Shown here: positions 17,847-27,040 of the stretch, in pieces
Layout: each line of letters starts with the position of its first letter
How positions within the stretch are numbered: position 1 is the stretch's first letter
Source: Silicimonas sp.
GTDB lineage: Bacteria > Pseudomonadota > Alphaproteobacteria > Rhodobacterales > Rhodobacteraceae
Direction of reading: 5' to 3'
DNA: 64,000 bases
Assembly (NCBI GenBank): GCA_013002465.1
Contig: JABDJO010000018.1
Location: forward strand, 1-64,000
Made by a program: the position numbers and the translations under genes
The notes under the pieces: generated by a model
Databases searched by the model: none
The model's input: the letters and a program-made list of their open reading frames with translations, nothing else
What the model was told of the DNA's origin: nothing

Positions 17847-18219
17847 GCGCTTCGACAAGGGCATGGCGATCCGGCGCAAAGTTCTGGGCGATGCACACGT
17901 GGACCGGGCCGAGGCCGCCAAGACGGAATTCGACGCCGCCTTTCAAGAGATGATCACCGAAGGCGCCTGGGGGACCCTTTGGGCGCGCGATACGATCCCG
18001 CTTCGCGAACGCTCGATGCTGACGGTTGCGCTGCTTGCCGCGACCGGCAACTTCGAGGAACTTGAAATGCACCTCCGGGCGACTGCCAACACGGGCACCA
18101 GCCAGCAGGATGTTCTTGAGGCCCTGTTGCATGTGGCGGTCTATGCCGGGGTGCCGAAGGCCAACCATGCTGTCAGGATCGCCAAGGCCGTTTTCTCTGA
18201 TCTGGATAGAGATACATGA
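17839..18219 (+). CDS. pcaC: 4-carboxymuconolactone decarboxylase
   Basis: A 126-residue enzyme of the CMD/AhpD-like fold that converts 4-carboxymuconolactone to 3-oxoadipate enol-lactone. Family features are IRRKVLGDAHVDRA at the N-terminus, GAWGTLWARDTIPLRERSM, and a C-terminal HVAVYAGVPKANHA. It overlaps pcaD by 8 bp and pcaH by 4 bp, so it is part of one translational unit. In some bacteria PcaC is fused to PcaD (PcaL); here the two are separate but overlapping. Confidence 0.95.
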   Translation: MNERFDKGMAIRRKVLGDAHVDRAEAAKTEFDAAFQEMITEGAWGTLWARDTIPLRERSMLTVALLAATGNFEELEMHLRATANTGTSQQDVLEALLHVAVYAGVPKANHAVRIAKAVFSDLDRDT

Positions 18220-18941
18220 CCGGCGGTGGCCTTCTGCCACGCGACCGGGCCGTTCAGCCCGCAGCACTTACGCCGGAATACAAGACTTCGGTCACGCGCA
18301 GCCCGCGATCGCCGCTGTTGACACTGGACAGCACGGTGACCGAGGAAACCGGTCCGGTTTTCGGCCACGACATCATAGGGCCGTTGGACAACGATCTGAT
18401 CAACAATTTCACGCAAGGGGCGAGTTTGGCGAATGGTGAACGAGTTCTGATCCACGGACGCCTGAGCGATCAGAACGGGCGTGCGGTTCCCGGTGCCCTG
18501 ATCGAGATCTGGCAGGCCAATGCGGGTGGGCGCTATCGCCATGCCAATGACAGCTATTTCGCCCCGCTTGATCCGAACTTCGGCGGCTGCGGACGCACGC
18601 TGACCGACGATGATGGGAACTATCGCTTCATGACGATCCGTCCGGGTGCCTATCCCTGGCCCAATGGTCCCAATGCCTGGCGGCCGATGCACGTTCACTT
18701 TTCGCTGTTCGGGGCAGCATTCGGACAGCGGCTGATAACCCAGATGTATTTCGAGGGTGATCCCTTGATTGATCTTTGCCCAATCGTGGCGGCTATTCCC
18801 GACCAGCGCCAGATTGATCGGCTGGTTGCCCATCTGGACATGTCCCAGGCACAATCGATGGATCATCTTGCCTATCGGTTTGACATCACCTTACGCGGGC
18901 GAAACCAGACAATGTTCGAAAACCGCCCGGAGGGAATGTAG
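18216..18941 (+). CDS. pcaH: protocatechuate 3,4-dioxygenase beta subunit
   Basis: The iron-bearing subunit of protocatechuate 3,4-dioxygenase, which cleaves protocatechuate between its hydroxyl groups to 3-carboxymuconate. The 241-residue protein has GALIEIWQANAGGRYRHAND, then LDPNFGGCGRTLTDDDG, and the C-terminal ligand region GAYPWPNGPNAW followed by RPMHVHFS. The Tyr of AYPW, the two His of HVHF and the Tyr of GRYRH match the family's Fe(III) ligands. It overlaps pcaC by ATGA and is followed by the alpha subunit gene one base after its stop. Confidence 0.97.
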   Translation: MTGGGLLPRDRAVQPAALTPEYKTSVTRSPRSPLLTLDSTVTEETGPVFGHDIIGPLDNDLINNFTQGASLANGERVLIHGRLSDQNGRAVPGALIEIWQANAGGRYRHANDSYFAPLDPNFGGCGRTLTDDDGNYRFMTIRPGAYPWPNGPNAWRPMHVHFSLFGAAFGQRLITQMYFEGDPLIDLCPIVAAIPDQRQIDRLVAHLDMSQAQSMDHLAYRFDITLRGRNQTMFENRPEGM

Positions 18942-18942
18942 G

Positions 18943-19527
18943 ATGGCGCGCCGGCCCGATCCTGATCCCGAAACCGCAAGCCAGACCGCCGGACCATATG
19001 TTCACATCGGCTGTCTGCCCAGTGTCGCCGGGTTTCACGCGGTCTTTGACGGCGACCTTGGCGCTTCACCGATCATCGAAGGCGCCAAAGGCGATGTGAT
19101 AACGGTCGAAGGCAAGATTTTCGACGGCTACGGAGACCCGTTGCTGGACGGAATGATCGAGACCTGGCAGGCGGACGCGAAGGGTCTTTATGCGGGTCAG
19201 GCGGGGGCCGATCCCAAGGTGCCGGGATTTGGACGGCGGGCGACAGATGCCGAGACCGGCGCATTCTCGTTCCGAACAATCCGCCCCGGTGCGGCCAAGG
19301 GACAGGCGCCGCATATCGCCTTCTGGATCGTTGCGCGAGGGATCAATATCGGGCTTCTGACCCGCCTTTACTTCCCCGAAGACAATCACAGCGACGACCC
19401 GATTTTAAGCAGAATAGAAACGGCAGAGCGGGCGAAAACGCTGATAGCCGCAAAGATTGGCGATGCGGCGTATCGGTTCGACATCCGGTTGCAGGGCGAC
19501 GGCGAAACGGTTTTTCTGGATATGTGA
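18943..19527 (+). CDS. pcaG: protocatechuate 3,4-dioxygenase alpha subunit
   Basis: The 194-residue partner of PcaH in the mixed-subunit dioxygenase. It has TASQTAGPYVHIG near the N-terminus, LLDGMIETWQADAKGLY in the fold's core and HIAFWIVARGINIGLLTRLYF near the end. The alpha subunit does not carry the full set of iron ligands, as expected. The ATG at 18943 starts after the pcaH stop with AGGGA just upstream. It is followed by a 127-bp gap to pcaB. Confidence 0.96.
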   Translation: MARRPDPDPETASQTAGPYVHIGCLPSVAGFHAVFDGDLGASPIIEGAKGDVITVEGKIFDGYGDPLLDGMIETWQADAKGLYAGQAGADPKVPGFGRRATDAETGAFSFRTIRPGAAKGQAPHIAFWIVARGINIGLLTRLYFPEDNHSDDPILSRIETAERAKTLIAAKIGDAAYRFDIRLQGDGETVFLDM

Positions 19528-19654
19528 CGGGGGATATACTGGCGATCCCTGGCGATGTTGCCATCCACGCAGAAACCGAAGCAATTTCTGTGGTCTTACA
19601 GCCATATTGAATGCTAATTCCAAGACATGATCTATTGCTGACAAGGTCTTGCCG

Positions 19655-20980
19655 ATGCCCGCTTCCCCAACTGACAGTCTAATCTATGGAAAGCTTTTCG
19701 GTGATGCCGCGGTCGGTCAGTTGTTCACCGATACCGCCGAGGTGCGTGCCATGATGCTGGTCGAGGGTGCCCTTGCCCAGGTGCAGGGGCGTTTGGGGAT
19801 GATCCCCGAAACCTCGGCGGCCGCCATTCAACGCGCCGCGATGGAAATCCAGATCGACCCGGGCGGGCTGGCCGAAAGCGTGGCCGCGAATGCCGTCGTC
19901 GTGCCAGCGTTGGTGGACGCCTTTCGCGAAGCCATGCAGGCGCCCGAACACAGTGCGTATCTGCATTGGGGGGCGACCAGCCAGGATATTATGGATACCG
20001 GGTTGGCGCTGAGATTGCGTCAGGCGTTGACGATTATCGAAGAACGATTGGACCGGGTGATCCTGGGTCTCGCCGATCTGGCCGAGGCCCACGCGGAAAC
20101 GCCGATGGTAGCGCGCACCTATGGACAGGCTGCGGTTGTCACATCCTTCGGTGCGGTGGTGGCCGATTGGGGCCGCCCCCTGATCCGCCACCGCGAGCGG
20201 TTGCAGGGTGTCCGTTCCGACGTCGAACTGGTCAGCCTGTCGGGCGCAGCGGGCACCTTGTCGGTCATGGAAGGCCGCGGGGCCGAAATCAGGTCGGAAC
20301 TTGCCAAGGCACTAGCGCTTTCCGACCCAGAATCAAGCTGGCACAGCACGCGCGACGGCATCGCCGCTTTGGGTGCTTGGCTGACGGGTTTAACGGGATC
20401 GCTGGGCAAGATCGGCGAAGACCTGTTGATCCTCACGCAATCAGGCGTTTCGGAGGTTTGCTTGGGCCGGGGCGGTGGATCGTCAACCATGCCGCAAAAA
20501 TCCAACCCGGTGGCGCCATCGGCGATCTCGGCTATTGCGCGCCAGGCGGTCGGGTTGAATACGGTCATTCAATCGGCCCTGCCCCACCGGCAACAACGCG
20601 ACGGCGCGGCCTGGCTATCGGAATGGCTGTGCCTGCCGCAACTGATCATCCTGACCGCCCGGTCGCTTGCCATGACAGACGCTTTGGACGTCGCGCCGGA
20701 CATCCAGGCCATGACCCGGCATATCGAGGCCACTGACGGCATGATCTTTGCCGAGGCTTTGACCTTTGCCCTTGCCCGCACCATGCCGCGTCCCGAGGCT
20801 CAGGCCGAGGTCAAACGGTTGATTGCAACAGCACGGGACAAAGGATTGCCCCTGCAATCCATTGTTCAGGAGTCCCACGAAGACCTGAAGTCTTCTGAAA
20901 TTTTCAATCCAGAACATAACCTTGGCACTTCCCCCCAAGACGCGCGACGTTTCGCCAAGGTCGCACGCCTCGAAAAATGA
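19655..20980 (+). CDS. pcaB: 3-carboxy-cis,cis-muconate cycloisomerase
   Basis: A 441-residue enzyme of the fumarase/aspartase superfamily converting 3-carboxymuconate to 4-carboxymuconolactone. The superfamily signature is GGGSSTMPQKSNPVAPS. Other landmarks are YLHWGATSQDIMDTGLALR in the active site and RTYGQAAVVTSFG in the central helical bundle. I use the ATG at 19655; a TTG six bases earlier would add two residues. The 127-bp gap after pcaG may carry a secondary promoter, but gene order and function indicate the same operon. Confidence 0.94.
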   Translation: MPASPTDSLIYGKLFGDAAVGQLFTDTAEVRAMMLVEGALAQVQGRLGMIPETSAAAIQRAAMEIQIDPGGLAESVAANAVVVPALVDAFREAMQAPEHSAYLHWGATSQDIMDTGLALRLRQALTIIEERLDRVILGLADLAEAHAETPMVARTYGQAAVVTSFGAVVADWGRPLIRHRERLQGVRSDVELVSLSGAAGTLSVMEGRGAEIRSELAKALALSDPESSWHSTRDGIAALGAWLTGLTGSLGKIGEDLLILTQSGVSEVCLGRGGGSSTMPQKSNPVAPSAISAIARQAVGLNTVIQSALPHRQQRDGAAWLSEWLCLPQLIILTARSLAMTDALDVAPDIQAMTRHIEATDGMIFAEALTFALARTMPRPEAQAEVKRLIATARDKGLPLQSIVQESHEDLKSSEIFNPEHNLGTSPQDARRFAKVARLEK

Positions 20981-21036
20981 ACTAATCGGTTCACTTTTGT
21001 CTTTTCCGGTCGCCGGTCCTGGCATATGAAGCCGGG

Positions 21037-22239
21037 ATGCGACTGACACTGACATTCATCCTGACAACCGTGGTCATCGATGCCATGGGCATAGGGTTGA
21101 TCATGCCAGTGATGCCGGCGCTCATGCGCGAAATCGGAGGTATCTCGCTGGCTGATGCGGCCATCTGGGGTGGCGTGCTGACGACAGTATTTGCGGTGAT
21201 GCAGTTTCTCTTCGGGCCAATCGTCGGGTCCCTATCTGATCGGTTCGGGCGCAGACCTGTGCTTCTTGGGTCATTGTTCGTGATGGCGCTGGATTATCTG
21301 GTGATGGCACTGGCGCAAACGTTCTGGCTGCTGCTGATTGGCCGGATCGTGGGAGGTGTGACCGCCGCCACGCAATCAACGGCAACTGCGGCCATAGCCG
21401 ACATCACGCCGCCCAACGAAAAAGCCGCGCGCTTTGGGCTGATCGGAGCTGCGTTCGGGGTCGGGTTTGTTCTGGGCCCCCTTTTGGGCGGGATTCTGGG
21501 TGAATACGGCACCCGGGCACCATTTTATGCCGCCGCAGCGCTTGCTGCGTTGAACATGGGCCTGGGGTATTTCGTGATGCCGGAAACCGTGACCGACCGC
21601 ACCCGCCGAGAGTTCACTTTCGCGCGGGCCAATCCCCTGGGCGCTTTCGCGCAGGTCGGTCTTAACCCAGAATTGCGGCGGCTTTTGATCCTGTTCTTTC
21701 TCTATCAGGTCGCCTTCTTCGTTTACCCCGCGATCTGGTCCTATTTCACGACCGAGCGTTTCGGCTGGAGCGAAAGCATGATCGGTTTGTCGTTGGCGGC
21801 CTTTGGCGTGTCGATGGCGGTGGTTCAGGGCGGTTTGATCCGCGTGATCCTGCGATGGCTGGGTGACCGGGGTGCCTTGCTTTACGGGTTGATCTTCAAC
21901 GTCCTGGCCTTCGCGGTCATGGCGTTTGTCACCAGCGGAACACTGGCCCTGATGCTGACCCCTCTGACGGCCTTGGGGGCCGTGGTAACACCAGCACTTC
22001 AGGGGATCATGTCGCGGCAGACCCCCGACGATAGTCAGGGCGAGCTTCAGGGCGTGCTTGCCTCGACCTCGGCCCTGGCCACCATCCTGTCACCATTGTT
22101 GATGACCTGGGTCTTCGCCCAGTTTGTCCATGCAGATGCAGCTGTCTATCTGCCCGGAGCGCCGTTTCTGGTGTCCATGGGTCTGTCACTGGCCTGTATT
22201 GTGGTTCTTCTGTTACCGCTGCGCCTGCGAGCAGCGTAA
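21037..22239 (+). CDS. MFS transporter of the TCR/Tet type
   Basis: A 400-residue inner-membrane proton antiporter with about 12 membrane helices. It has the drug:H+ antiporter-1 signature: GLIMPVMPALMREIGG in helix 1, FGPIVGSLSDRFGRRPVLLG as the loop 2-3 motif A, and GAAFGVGFVLGPLLGG as motif C in helix 5. The closest familiar proteins are tetracycline-resistance type exporters, but many members in environmental bacteria are of unknown substrate. It starts 56 bp after pcaB on the same strand. Export of an aromatic compound is possible but unsupported. Confidence 0.9.
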   Translation: MRLTLTFILTTVVIDAMGIGLIMPVMPALMREIGGISLADAAIWGGVLTTVFAVMQFLFGPIVGSLSDRFGRRPVLLGSLFVMALDYLVMALAQTFWLLLIGRIVGGVTAATQSTATAAIADITPPNEKAARFGLIGAAFGVGFVLGPLLGGILGEYGTRAPFYAAAALAALNMGLGYFVMPETVTDRTRREFTFARANPLGAFAQVGLNPELRRLLILFFLYQVAFFVYPAIWSYFTTERFGWSESMIGLSLAAFGVSMAVVQGGLIRVILRWLGDRGALLYGLIFNVLAFAVMAFVTSGTLALMLTPLTALGAVVTPALQGIMSRQTPDDSQGELQGVLASTSALATILSPLLMTWVFAQFVHADAAVYLPGAPFLVSMGLSLACIVVLLLPLRLRAA

Positions 22240-22317
22240 TCCTTTTCCGGGATGTCGCTTTCCGGCTTGCTTGTCGATTGCACCCACAGCACCTTTCCCG
22301 ACAAACGGGAGAAACAC

Positions 22318-23394
22318 ATGGCACGTATCCGGGCGGCAGTTTGCCACACATTCAATGAGCCTTTGGAGATCGAGGAACTTGATCTGGCTCCGCCTGACCG
22401 GGGCGAGGTCGAGGTGACGCTTGGCGCGTGTGCTATATGTCATTCCGATATCACCTATGCCAGCGGGGCATGGGGCGGAGACCTGCCTGCGGTCTATGGC
22501 CACGAAGCGGCGGGCGAGATCACGGCATTGGGCGACGGAACAACCGGGTATAAACTGGGTGACAGGGTGCTGGTTACGCTTTTGAAATCCTGCGGCACTT
22601 GCCCGTCTTGCACCAGCGGCGCGCCCGTCATCTGCTCTGGAGCCGAAGCCGCCGCGCCGCTTTCCAGACCGAATGGTGGCAAGGTTTTGCAGGCCATGAA
22701 CTGCGGAGCCTTTGCCGAAAAGGTCGTGGTTCATCACAGCCAGATCGCCAAGATTCCAGACGCGATCCCCTACGATGTCGCCTCGCTGATGTCCTGCGGT
22801 GTGATTACCGGCGTGGGCGCGGTTGTAAATGCCGCAAGGTTGACGGCAGGTGAGGACGTGGTGGTGATCGGTGCGGGCGGTGTCGGGCTTAATGCCATCC
22901 AAGGCGCGCGCCTTGCCGGGGCGCGGCGGATCGTGGCCGTCGATATGCTGGGCGAAAAGCTGGACGATGCGCTTGAATTCGGCGCGACCCATGGCGTTCT
23001 GGCCAGCGATTCCGCCCCTTGGGACCGCGTGCATCAGACCCTGGGGCGCGGCGCAGACGCGGTTTTCGTGACTGTCGGCATTGCTCGCGTGTACGATGAT
23101 GCACCGAAATACCTGGCCCCCGGAGGCCGCGTTGTGCTGGTGGGAATGCCGCCGACGGGCGCGTTGTCGTCCTATGAGCCAGACACACTGGCCAGCAAGA
23201 ACCAATCGCTTGTGGGCACAAAAATGGGCAATACGGTTCTGGCGCGCGATATTCCCTGGCTGACGGATGCCTATCTGCAAGGCCGTCTGAAGCTGGACGA
23301 GCTGATTTCAAATCGTTGGAGCCTGGACGAGATCAACGATGCAATAGCACACACGAAATCGGGCAAGGCGCGTCGCAACGTGATTGTCTTTTAG
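22318..23394 (+). CDS. zinc-dependent alcohol dehydrogenase family protein
   Basis: A 358-residue medium-chain dehydrogenase/reductase. The catalytic zinc ligands are in ACAICHSDITYAS and YGHEAAGEI; the structural zinc site is CGTCPSCTSGAPVIC. The cofactor-binding motif is VVVIGAGGVGLNAIQGA, followed by the acidic-rich VDMLGEKLDDA, which suggests NAD(H). It begins at the ATG at 22318 with GGGAG seven bases upstream. It is 78 bp from the MFS gene and converges with the frameshifted GNAT gene. Substrate unknown; some members act on glutathione adducts or aryl alcohols. Confidence 0.9.
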   Translation: MARIRAAVCHTFNEPLEIEELDLAPPDRGEVEVTLGACAICHSDITYASGAWGGDLPAVYGHEAAGEITALGDGTTGYKLGDRVLVTLLKSCGTCPSCTSGAPVICSGAEAAAPLSRPNGGKVLQAMNCGAFAEKVVVHHSQIAKIPDAIPYDVASLMSCGVITGVGAVVNAARLTAGEDVVVIGAGGVGLNAIQGARLAGARRIVAVDMLGEKLDDALEFGATHGVLASDSAPWDRVHQTLGRGADAVFVTVGIARVYDDAPKYLAPGGRVVLVGMPPTGALSSYEPDTLASKNQSLVGTKMGNTVLARDIPWLTDAYLQGRLKLDELISNRWSLDEINDAIAHTKSGKARRNVIVF

Positions 23395-23432
23395 CGCCGA
23401 TACGACTTAGACCCGCCGCCATAGATTTTTGG

Positions 23433-23871
23433 TCAATCGCAGAAGGTGTACATGACAAGGCCCTCGGTTTCCTCGGCATTGAACTTGCGATAAAGGCCAC
23501 GCGCGGGTGTGTTGTCGACTTCCGTTGCCAGCCAGATCTCTTCGCACCCCCGGTCGCGGGCCAACTCGATGATCCGCTGAAGCAGACGGCTGGCAATGCC
23601 CCGCCTTTGGTAATCCTCAGACACGCCGACTTCTTGCACAAAAAACGGCAGTTGGTTTGTCGGGGTGCATCAGCACAGTACCACTGGCAAAGCCGACCAC
23701 TTCGCCCATGTCCAAGGCCACAACCAGTTCGTTCACACGGGTCGCGAGAAAGGCGTAGGCCCGCGTGGGATCGACTTCGTTGTCGAATGTCCCCGGACGC
23801 ACGCGATCCAGAATATACGCATCCTCTGGACCGAGGTTGCGAATGGTGATTGGGTGCCCAGACATACCCAC
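23433..23871 (-). pseudogene. GNAT acetyltransferase interrupted by a frameshift
   Basis: Two open frames on the minus strand together make one GNAT protein. The first (start about 23871) encodes MSGHPITIRNLGPEDA through GFASGTVLMHPDKPTAVF; the second continues VQEVGVSEDYQRRGIASRLL to the end, including the acetyl-CoA loop RRGIAS. They are joined across a run of six T on the minus strand (23645-23640). Removing one T gives AVFVQEVGV, the sequence expected for the family, and a product of about 146 residues. The family resembles the aminoglycoside 3-N-acetyltransferase-I group. Whether this is a real loss, a slippery site or a sequencing error cannot be told. Confidence 0.82.
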
Positions 23872-23896
23872 CCCTGAACAAAAGGACGCTTACACC

Positions 23897-25123
23897 GTGA
23901 AACTCGCTGATCTCGACGTGATTGTCACGGCCCCTCCGCCACCTGGCTGGGGTGGGCAATACTGGCTTCTGGTAAAGGTGACGACAGACACCGGAGTAAC
24001 CGGATGGGGCGAATGTTATGCAAGCTCGGTCGGGCCCGAAGCCATGACTGCGGTGATCCGGGACGTCTTTCAGCGCCACATGGCGGGTGAATCGCCCGAG
24101 AACGTCGAACTGATGTACCGCCGCGCCTACTCCAGCGGGTTCACACAGCGCCCCGATCTGACGGTCATGGGCGCGTTCTCCGGTCTTGAGATGGCGTGTT
24201 GGGACATTCTTGGCAAGGACCGGGATTGCCCGGTCTGGGCTTTGCTGGGGGGCAAGGTCAATGACCGTGTGCGTGCCTATTCCTACCTTAACCCCCTAAA
24301 AACGCACAAACTGCCCGAGTTCTGGGGCGATGCGGATATGGCTGTGGAAAGCGCCCTGGATTTGGTATCGCGTGGCTATACTGCTGTGAAGTTCGACCCC
24401 GCTGGCCCCTATACGATCCGCGGCGGGCATCAGCCATCGCTTTACGATATCGAAACCTCGGCCCGGTTCTGTGCCAAAATCCGCGAGGCTGTCGGGCCGA
24501 AAGCCGATCTGTTGTTCGGCACCCATGGCCAGTTCACCGCCGCCGGGGCGATCCGGTTGGCCGAGGCCATTCAACCCTATTCGCCGCTTTGGTTCGAAGA
24601 ACCCGTGCCGCCCGATGCGCCAGAGGCAATGGCCAAAGTGGCCAGTGCCGTTTCGATCCCCGTCGCAACTGGCGAGCGTCTGACAACAACTGTCGAGTTC
24701 GCCGGCGCGCTTGCCCATGGCGCTTCGATCCTGCAGCCCGCCTTGGGGCGTGCCGGGGGTATCTGGCAGGGCAAGAAGATCTCGGTCCTGGCCGAAGCCG
24801 CCGGTGCCCATATGGCGCCACATCTATATGCCGGACCGATAGAGTGGGCAGCAAACATACATCTATGTGTATCAATTCCAAACTTGCTGATCGCCGAAAC
24901 GATAGAAACCCCGTTCCACGACCAATTGATCAAGGGCACCATCCGCGTCGAAGACGGTTACATCCCAGCACCGACCGCGCCCGGTCTTGGCATCGAGGTG
25001 GATGAGGACCTGGCCCGCGCCCATCCATTCACCGGCACCGGCCTGCATCTTGAGATGCAAAGCGAACCCGTCCGTTATGATGCGCCGCAGCTATTTGCAG
25101 GGGGCGCGCCAGTCAAGATCTGA
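23897..25123 (+). CDS. mandelate racemase/muconate lactonizing enzyme family dehydratase
   Basis: A 408-residue enolase-superfamily protein, probably a sugar-acid dehydratase. The N-terminal capping domain is followed by the barrel, with the base Lys in GYTAVKFDPAGPY and the C-terminal-domain features LWFEEPVPPDAPEAM (metal Glu), ATGERLTTTVEF (Glu) and GAHMAPHLYAGPIEW (His). The start is GTG at 23897, with AAGGA about ten bases upstream, giving MKLADLDVIV. A galactonate dehydratase-type role would complement dgoKA some 14 kb away, but substrate specificity in this family cannot be read from sequence. It diverges from the GNAT pseudogene by 25 bp. Confidence 0.88.
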   Translation: MKLADLDVIVTAPPPPGWGGQYWLLVKVTTDTGVTGWGECYASSVGPEAMTAVIRDVFQRHMAGESPENVELMYRRAYSSGFTQRPDLTVMGAFSGLEMACWDILGKDRDCPVWALLGGKVNDRVRAYSYLNPLKTHKLPEFWGDADMAVESALDLVSRGYTAVKFDPAGPYTIRGGHQPSLYDIETSARFCAKIREAVGPKADLLFGTHGQFTAAGAIRLAEAIQPYSPLWFEEPVPPDAPEAMAKVASAVSIPVATGERLTTTVEFAGALAHGASILQPALGRAGGIWQGKKISVLAEAAGAHMAPHLYAGPIEWAANIHLCVSIPNLLIAETIETPFHDQLIKGTIRVEDGYIPAPTAPGLGIEVDEDLARAHPFTGTGLHLEMQSEPVRYDAPQLFAGGAPVKI

Positions 25124-25129
25124 AGGCAC

Positions 25130-25786
25130 TCAGACTTCCAGGGCTTTTCGGTGCGCGCGAATAGCCTCGGTCAAGTCGCCGTACCAGGCGGCGTTACCGT
25201 CTTCGATGACCACCCCGGCGTCACAGACCCGTTTCAGGAACCCGAAACTGTGCGACACGACAACCGCGCTGCGATTGGCCAGACGCTCGGCCAGCGCTGC
25301 CTCGCATTTTTCGCGGAATGCAGCGTCGCCAACTGCCGTCACTTCGTCGATCAGATAGGTGTCAAAACCGATTCCCATCGAAAGAGCGAACCCCAAACGG
25401 GCGCGCATACCCTGGCTATAGCTGCGGACCGGAAGGCGAAACTTGTCACCCAGCTCTGAGAACTCCTGCACGAAATCAATAAGTTGATCGCTATCGACCC
25501 CATAAATGCGGGCCACGAATCGGGTGTTCTGGACGCCGGTGAGATCGCCGTGGAAACTGCCCGCGAACCCCACCGGCCAGGACACGCTGCCCGCCATCTC
25601 GATCCGACCCGAGTTTGGCCGCATGGACCCGGCGATCATTTGCAAGAGGCAGGATTTGCCCGCGCCGTTCCGGCCAAGAAGTGCCACCGTCATGCCGTCG
25701 GGAAATCCAAGCGTGACATCGTCGGCCACACAGGTTTCAACGCCGCCCGTATAGAAGGATTTCGAAACATTGATCAGACGGATCAT
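25130..25786 (-). CDS. polysaccharide ABC exporter ATP-binding protein (KpsT-like)
   Basis: A 218-residue ATPase for surface polysaccharide export, lacking the carbohydrate-binding tail of Wzt. Walker A is LLGRNGAGKSCLLQM, the signature is RSYSQGMRARLGFALSM, and Walker B is FDTYLIDEVTAVGD, followed by the switch His in VVVSHSFGFLK. The SMGIGFDTYLIDE wording is typical of KpsT/CtrD. The ATG at 25786 overlaps the stop of the KpsE-like gene as ATGA, so the two are coupled. It would pair with the KpsM-like permease encoded divergently at 27041. Confidence 0.93.
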   Translation of the reverse strand: MIRLINVSKSFYTGGVETCVADDVTLGFPDGMTVALLGRNGAGKSCLLQMIAGSMRPNSGRIEMAGSVSWPVGFAGSFHGDLTGVQNTRFVARIYGVDSDQLIDFVQEFSELGDKFRLPVRSYSQGMRARLGFALSMGIGFDTYLIDEVTAVGDAAFREKCEAALAERLANRSAVVVSHSFGFLKRVCDAGVVIEDGNAAWYGDLTEAIRAHRKALEV

Positions 25787-26955
25787 CGCCGATCCCGGAT
25801 ACTGTAGAACACAAGAACCGAAATGCCCCAAAGTGCGATCGACAAGAATGCCAGCACTCCCAAAAGCTCGAAGGTCTTTGGATACTTCGAGGCTTCGGCC
25901 AAAGTCGGGCGAATATAGGCCGCCAGATAACGGCTTTTCCGCCGCGCTTCGGCCAGGGCCTGGTCATAGGTCACAAGGGCCGCCGTATAGGCCTGTTCGG
26001 CAAACTGCCGGTCGACGGCCAGACGCTCGAACTCGGCCAACACCGTTGCATAATCGTCGCCTGCATCCCCTGCACCGCCGACGCCCAGCTTGCGGCGCTC
26101 GTCGTCGATCCGGGCTTCTATAACAGCGATCCGGCGGTCCGCTTGTGTGATGCGCGGATCGTTTGACCGGGTGCTTTCGCGCAAGAGATCGGCACTGATC
26201 AATGCCTCGGCCAACTGCTGTTCCAGCGTCGACAAAAGCCCCATCTGGCCTTGCAGATCGGCGGTCGGATCAACGATCTGCGTACGCGAGCGAAAGGCCG
26301 TCATCGCCTCGCGCGCGAGCTTCAAGCGCTCGACGGCCCGTTCCAGTTCGTCCTTGGCAAAGGCTATCGCATCTTCCTGGGCGATGGCTGACAGGTCGTC
26401 TATCAGCCGGGCGCTTTCGTCGAAAATACCGGTCGCGATGGTGCGTGCGTCTTCCGGGGAGAAGGCCAGCACACGCACCTCGATCAACTCGGTCGACGTG
26501 TCATAGGTCACGCGCACCATGCGGTTCCAGTAATCCTGCAGGTCTTCGATCGTGCCGGTCGTGTCGTAGGCAAAAATCGGGTCGCGGGCGGGTTTGGAAA
26601 ATAGCGCCGTTAGATCAATGCGCGTTTGAAGCACTTCGACCATTTCCTGGCTGGAAATGAACTCGTAAAGAATGTCGCTGTCCGAACTGCCGGTGCTGGC
26701 AACATCCGCAATTCCGCCGAACAGTTCTATCGGCGTTGCCGCCTCTTCCTTCCTGACCGAGAACCCGACGGTCGACGCAAATTGATCCGCAGCGATGGTC
26801 ACCAGATACCAGGCAGCCAAGGCAAGGGGCACCACAACCAGTAAAAGAAATCCAGCGAAAACACCGATATGCCGGGCCCGGGGCCGTGCCGGATCGGCTG
26901 GTGGGCGAAGGACAGAGATCCGCGCATTGGGCGCGGTTTTTTCAGGCATGGCCAT
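25783..26955 (-). CDS. capsule export inner-membrane protein (KpsE/CtrB-like)
   Basis: A roughly 390-residue polysaccharide co-polymerase-type protein spanning the periplasm. A membrane segment lies at about residues 30-52 (HIGVFAGFLLLVVVPLALAA), followed by ADQFASTVGFSVRKEE, long coiled-coil helices rich in Arg and Glu (about 180-330), and a second membrane segment near the C-terminus (LLGVLAFLSIALWGISVLVF). This matches KpsE/CtrB/BexC, which link the ABC transporter to the outer-membrane exporter. The start is uncertain among a GTG at 26973 and ATGs at 26955 and 26949. It is divergent from the KpsM-like gene; no KpsD-type outer-membrane gene is present here. Confidence 0.9.
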   Translation of the reverse strand: MAMPEKTAPNARISVLRPPADPARPRARHIGVFAGFLLLVVVPLALAAWYLVTIAADQFASTVGFSVRKEEAATPIELFGGIADVASTGSSDSDILYEFISSQEMVEVLQTRIDLTALFSKPARDPIFAYDTTGTIEDLQDYWNRMVRVTYDTSTELIEVRVLAFSPEDARTIATGIFDESARLIDDLSAIAQEDAIAFAKDELERAVERLKLAREAMTAFRSRTQIVDPTADLQGQMGLLSTLEQQLAEALISADLLRESTRSNDPRITQADRRIAVIEARIDDERRKLGVGGAGDAGDDYATVLAEFERLAVDRQFAEQAYTAALVTYDQALAEARRKSRYLAAYIRPTLAEASKYPKTFELLGVLAFLSIALWGISVLVFYSIRDRR

Positions 26956-27040
26956 GGCAATTTGTCCGTTCACGTCTTTGCAAGTTTTTCACGATATTTG
27001 TCTCGGAATTGTTAAAGGGGGCCGAACGATTCAAGTGGCT

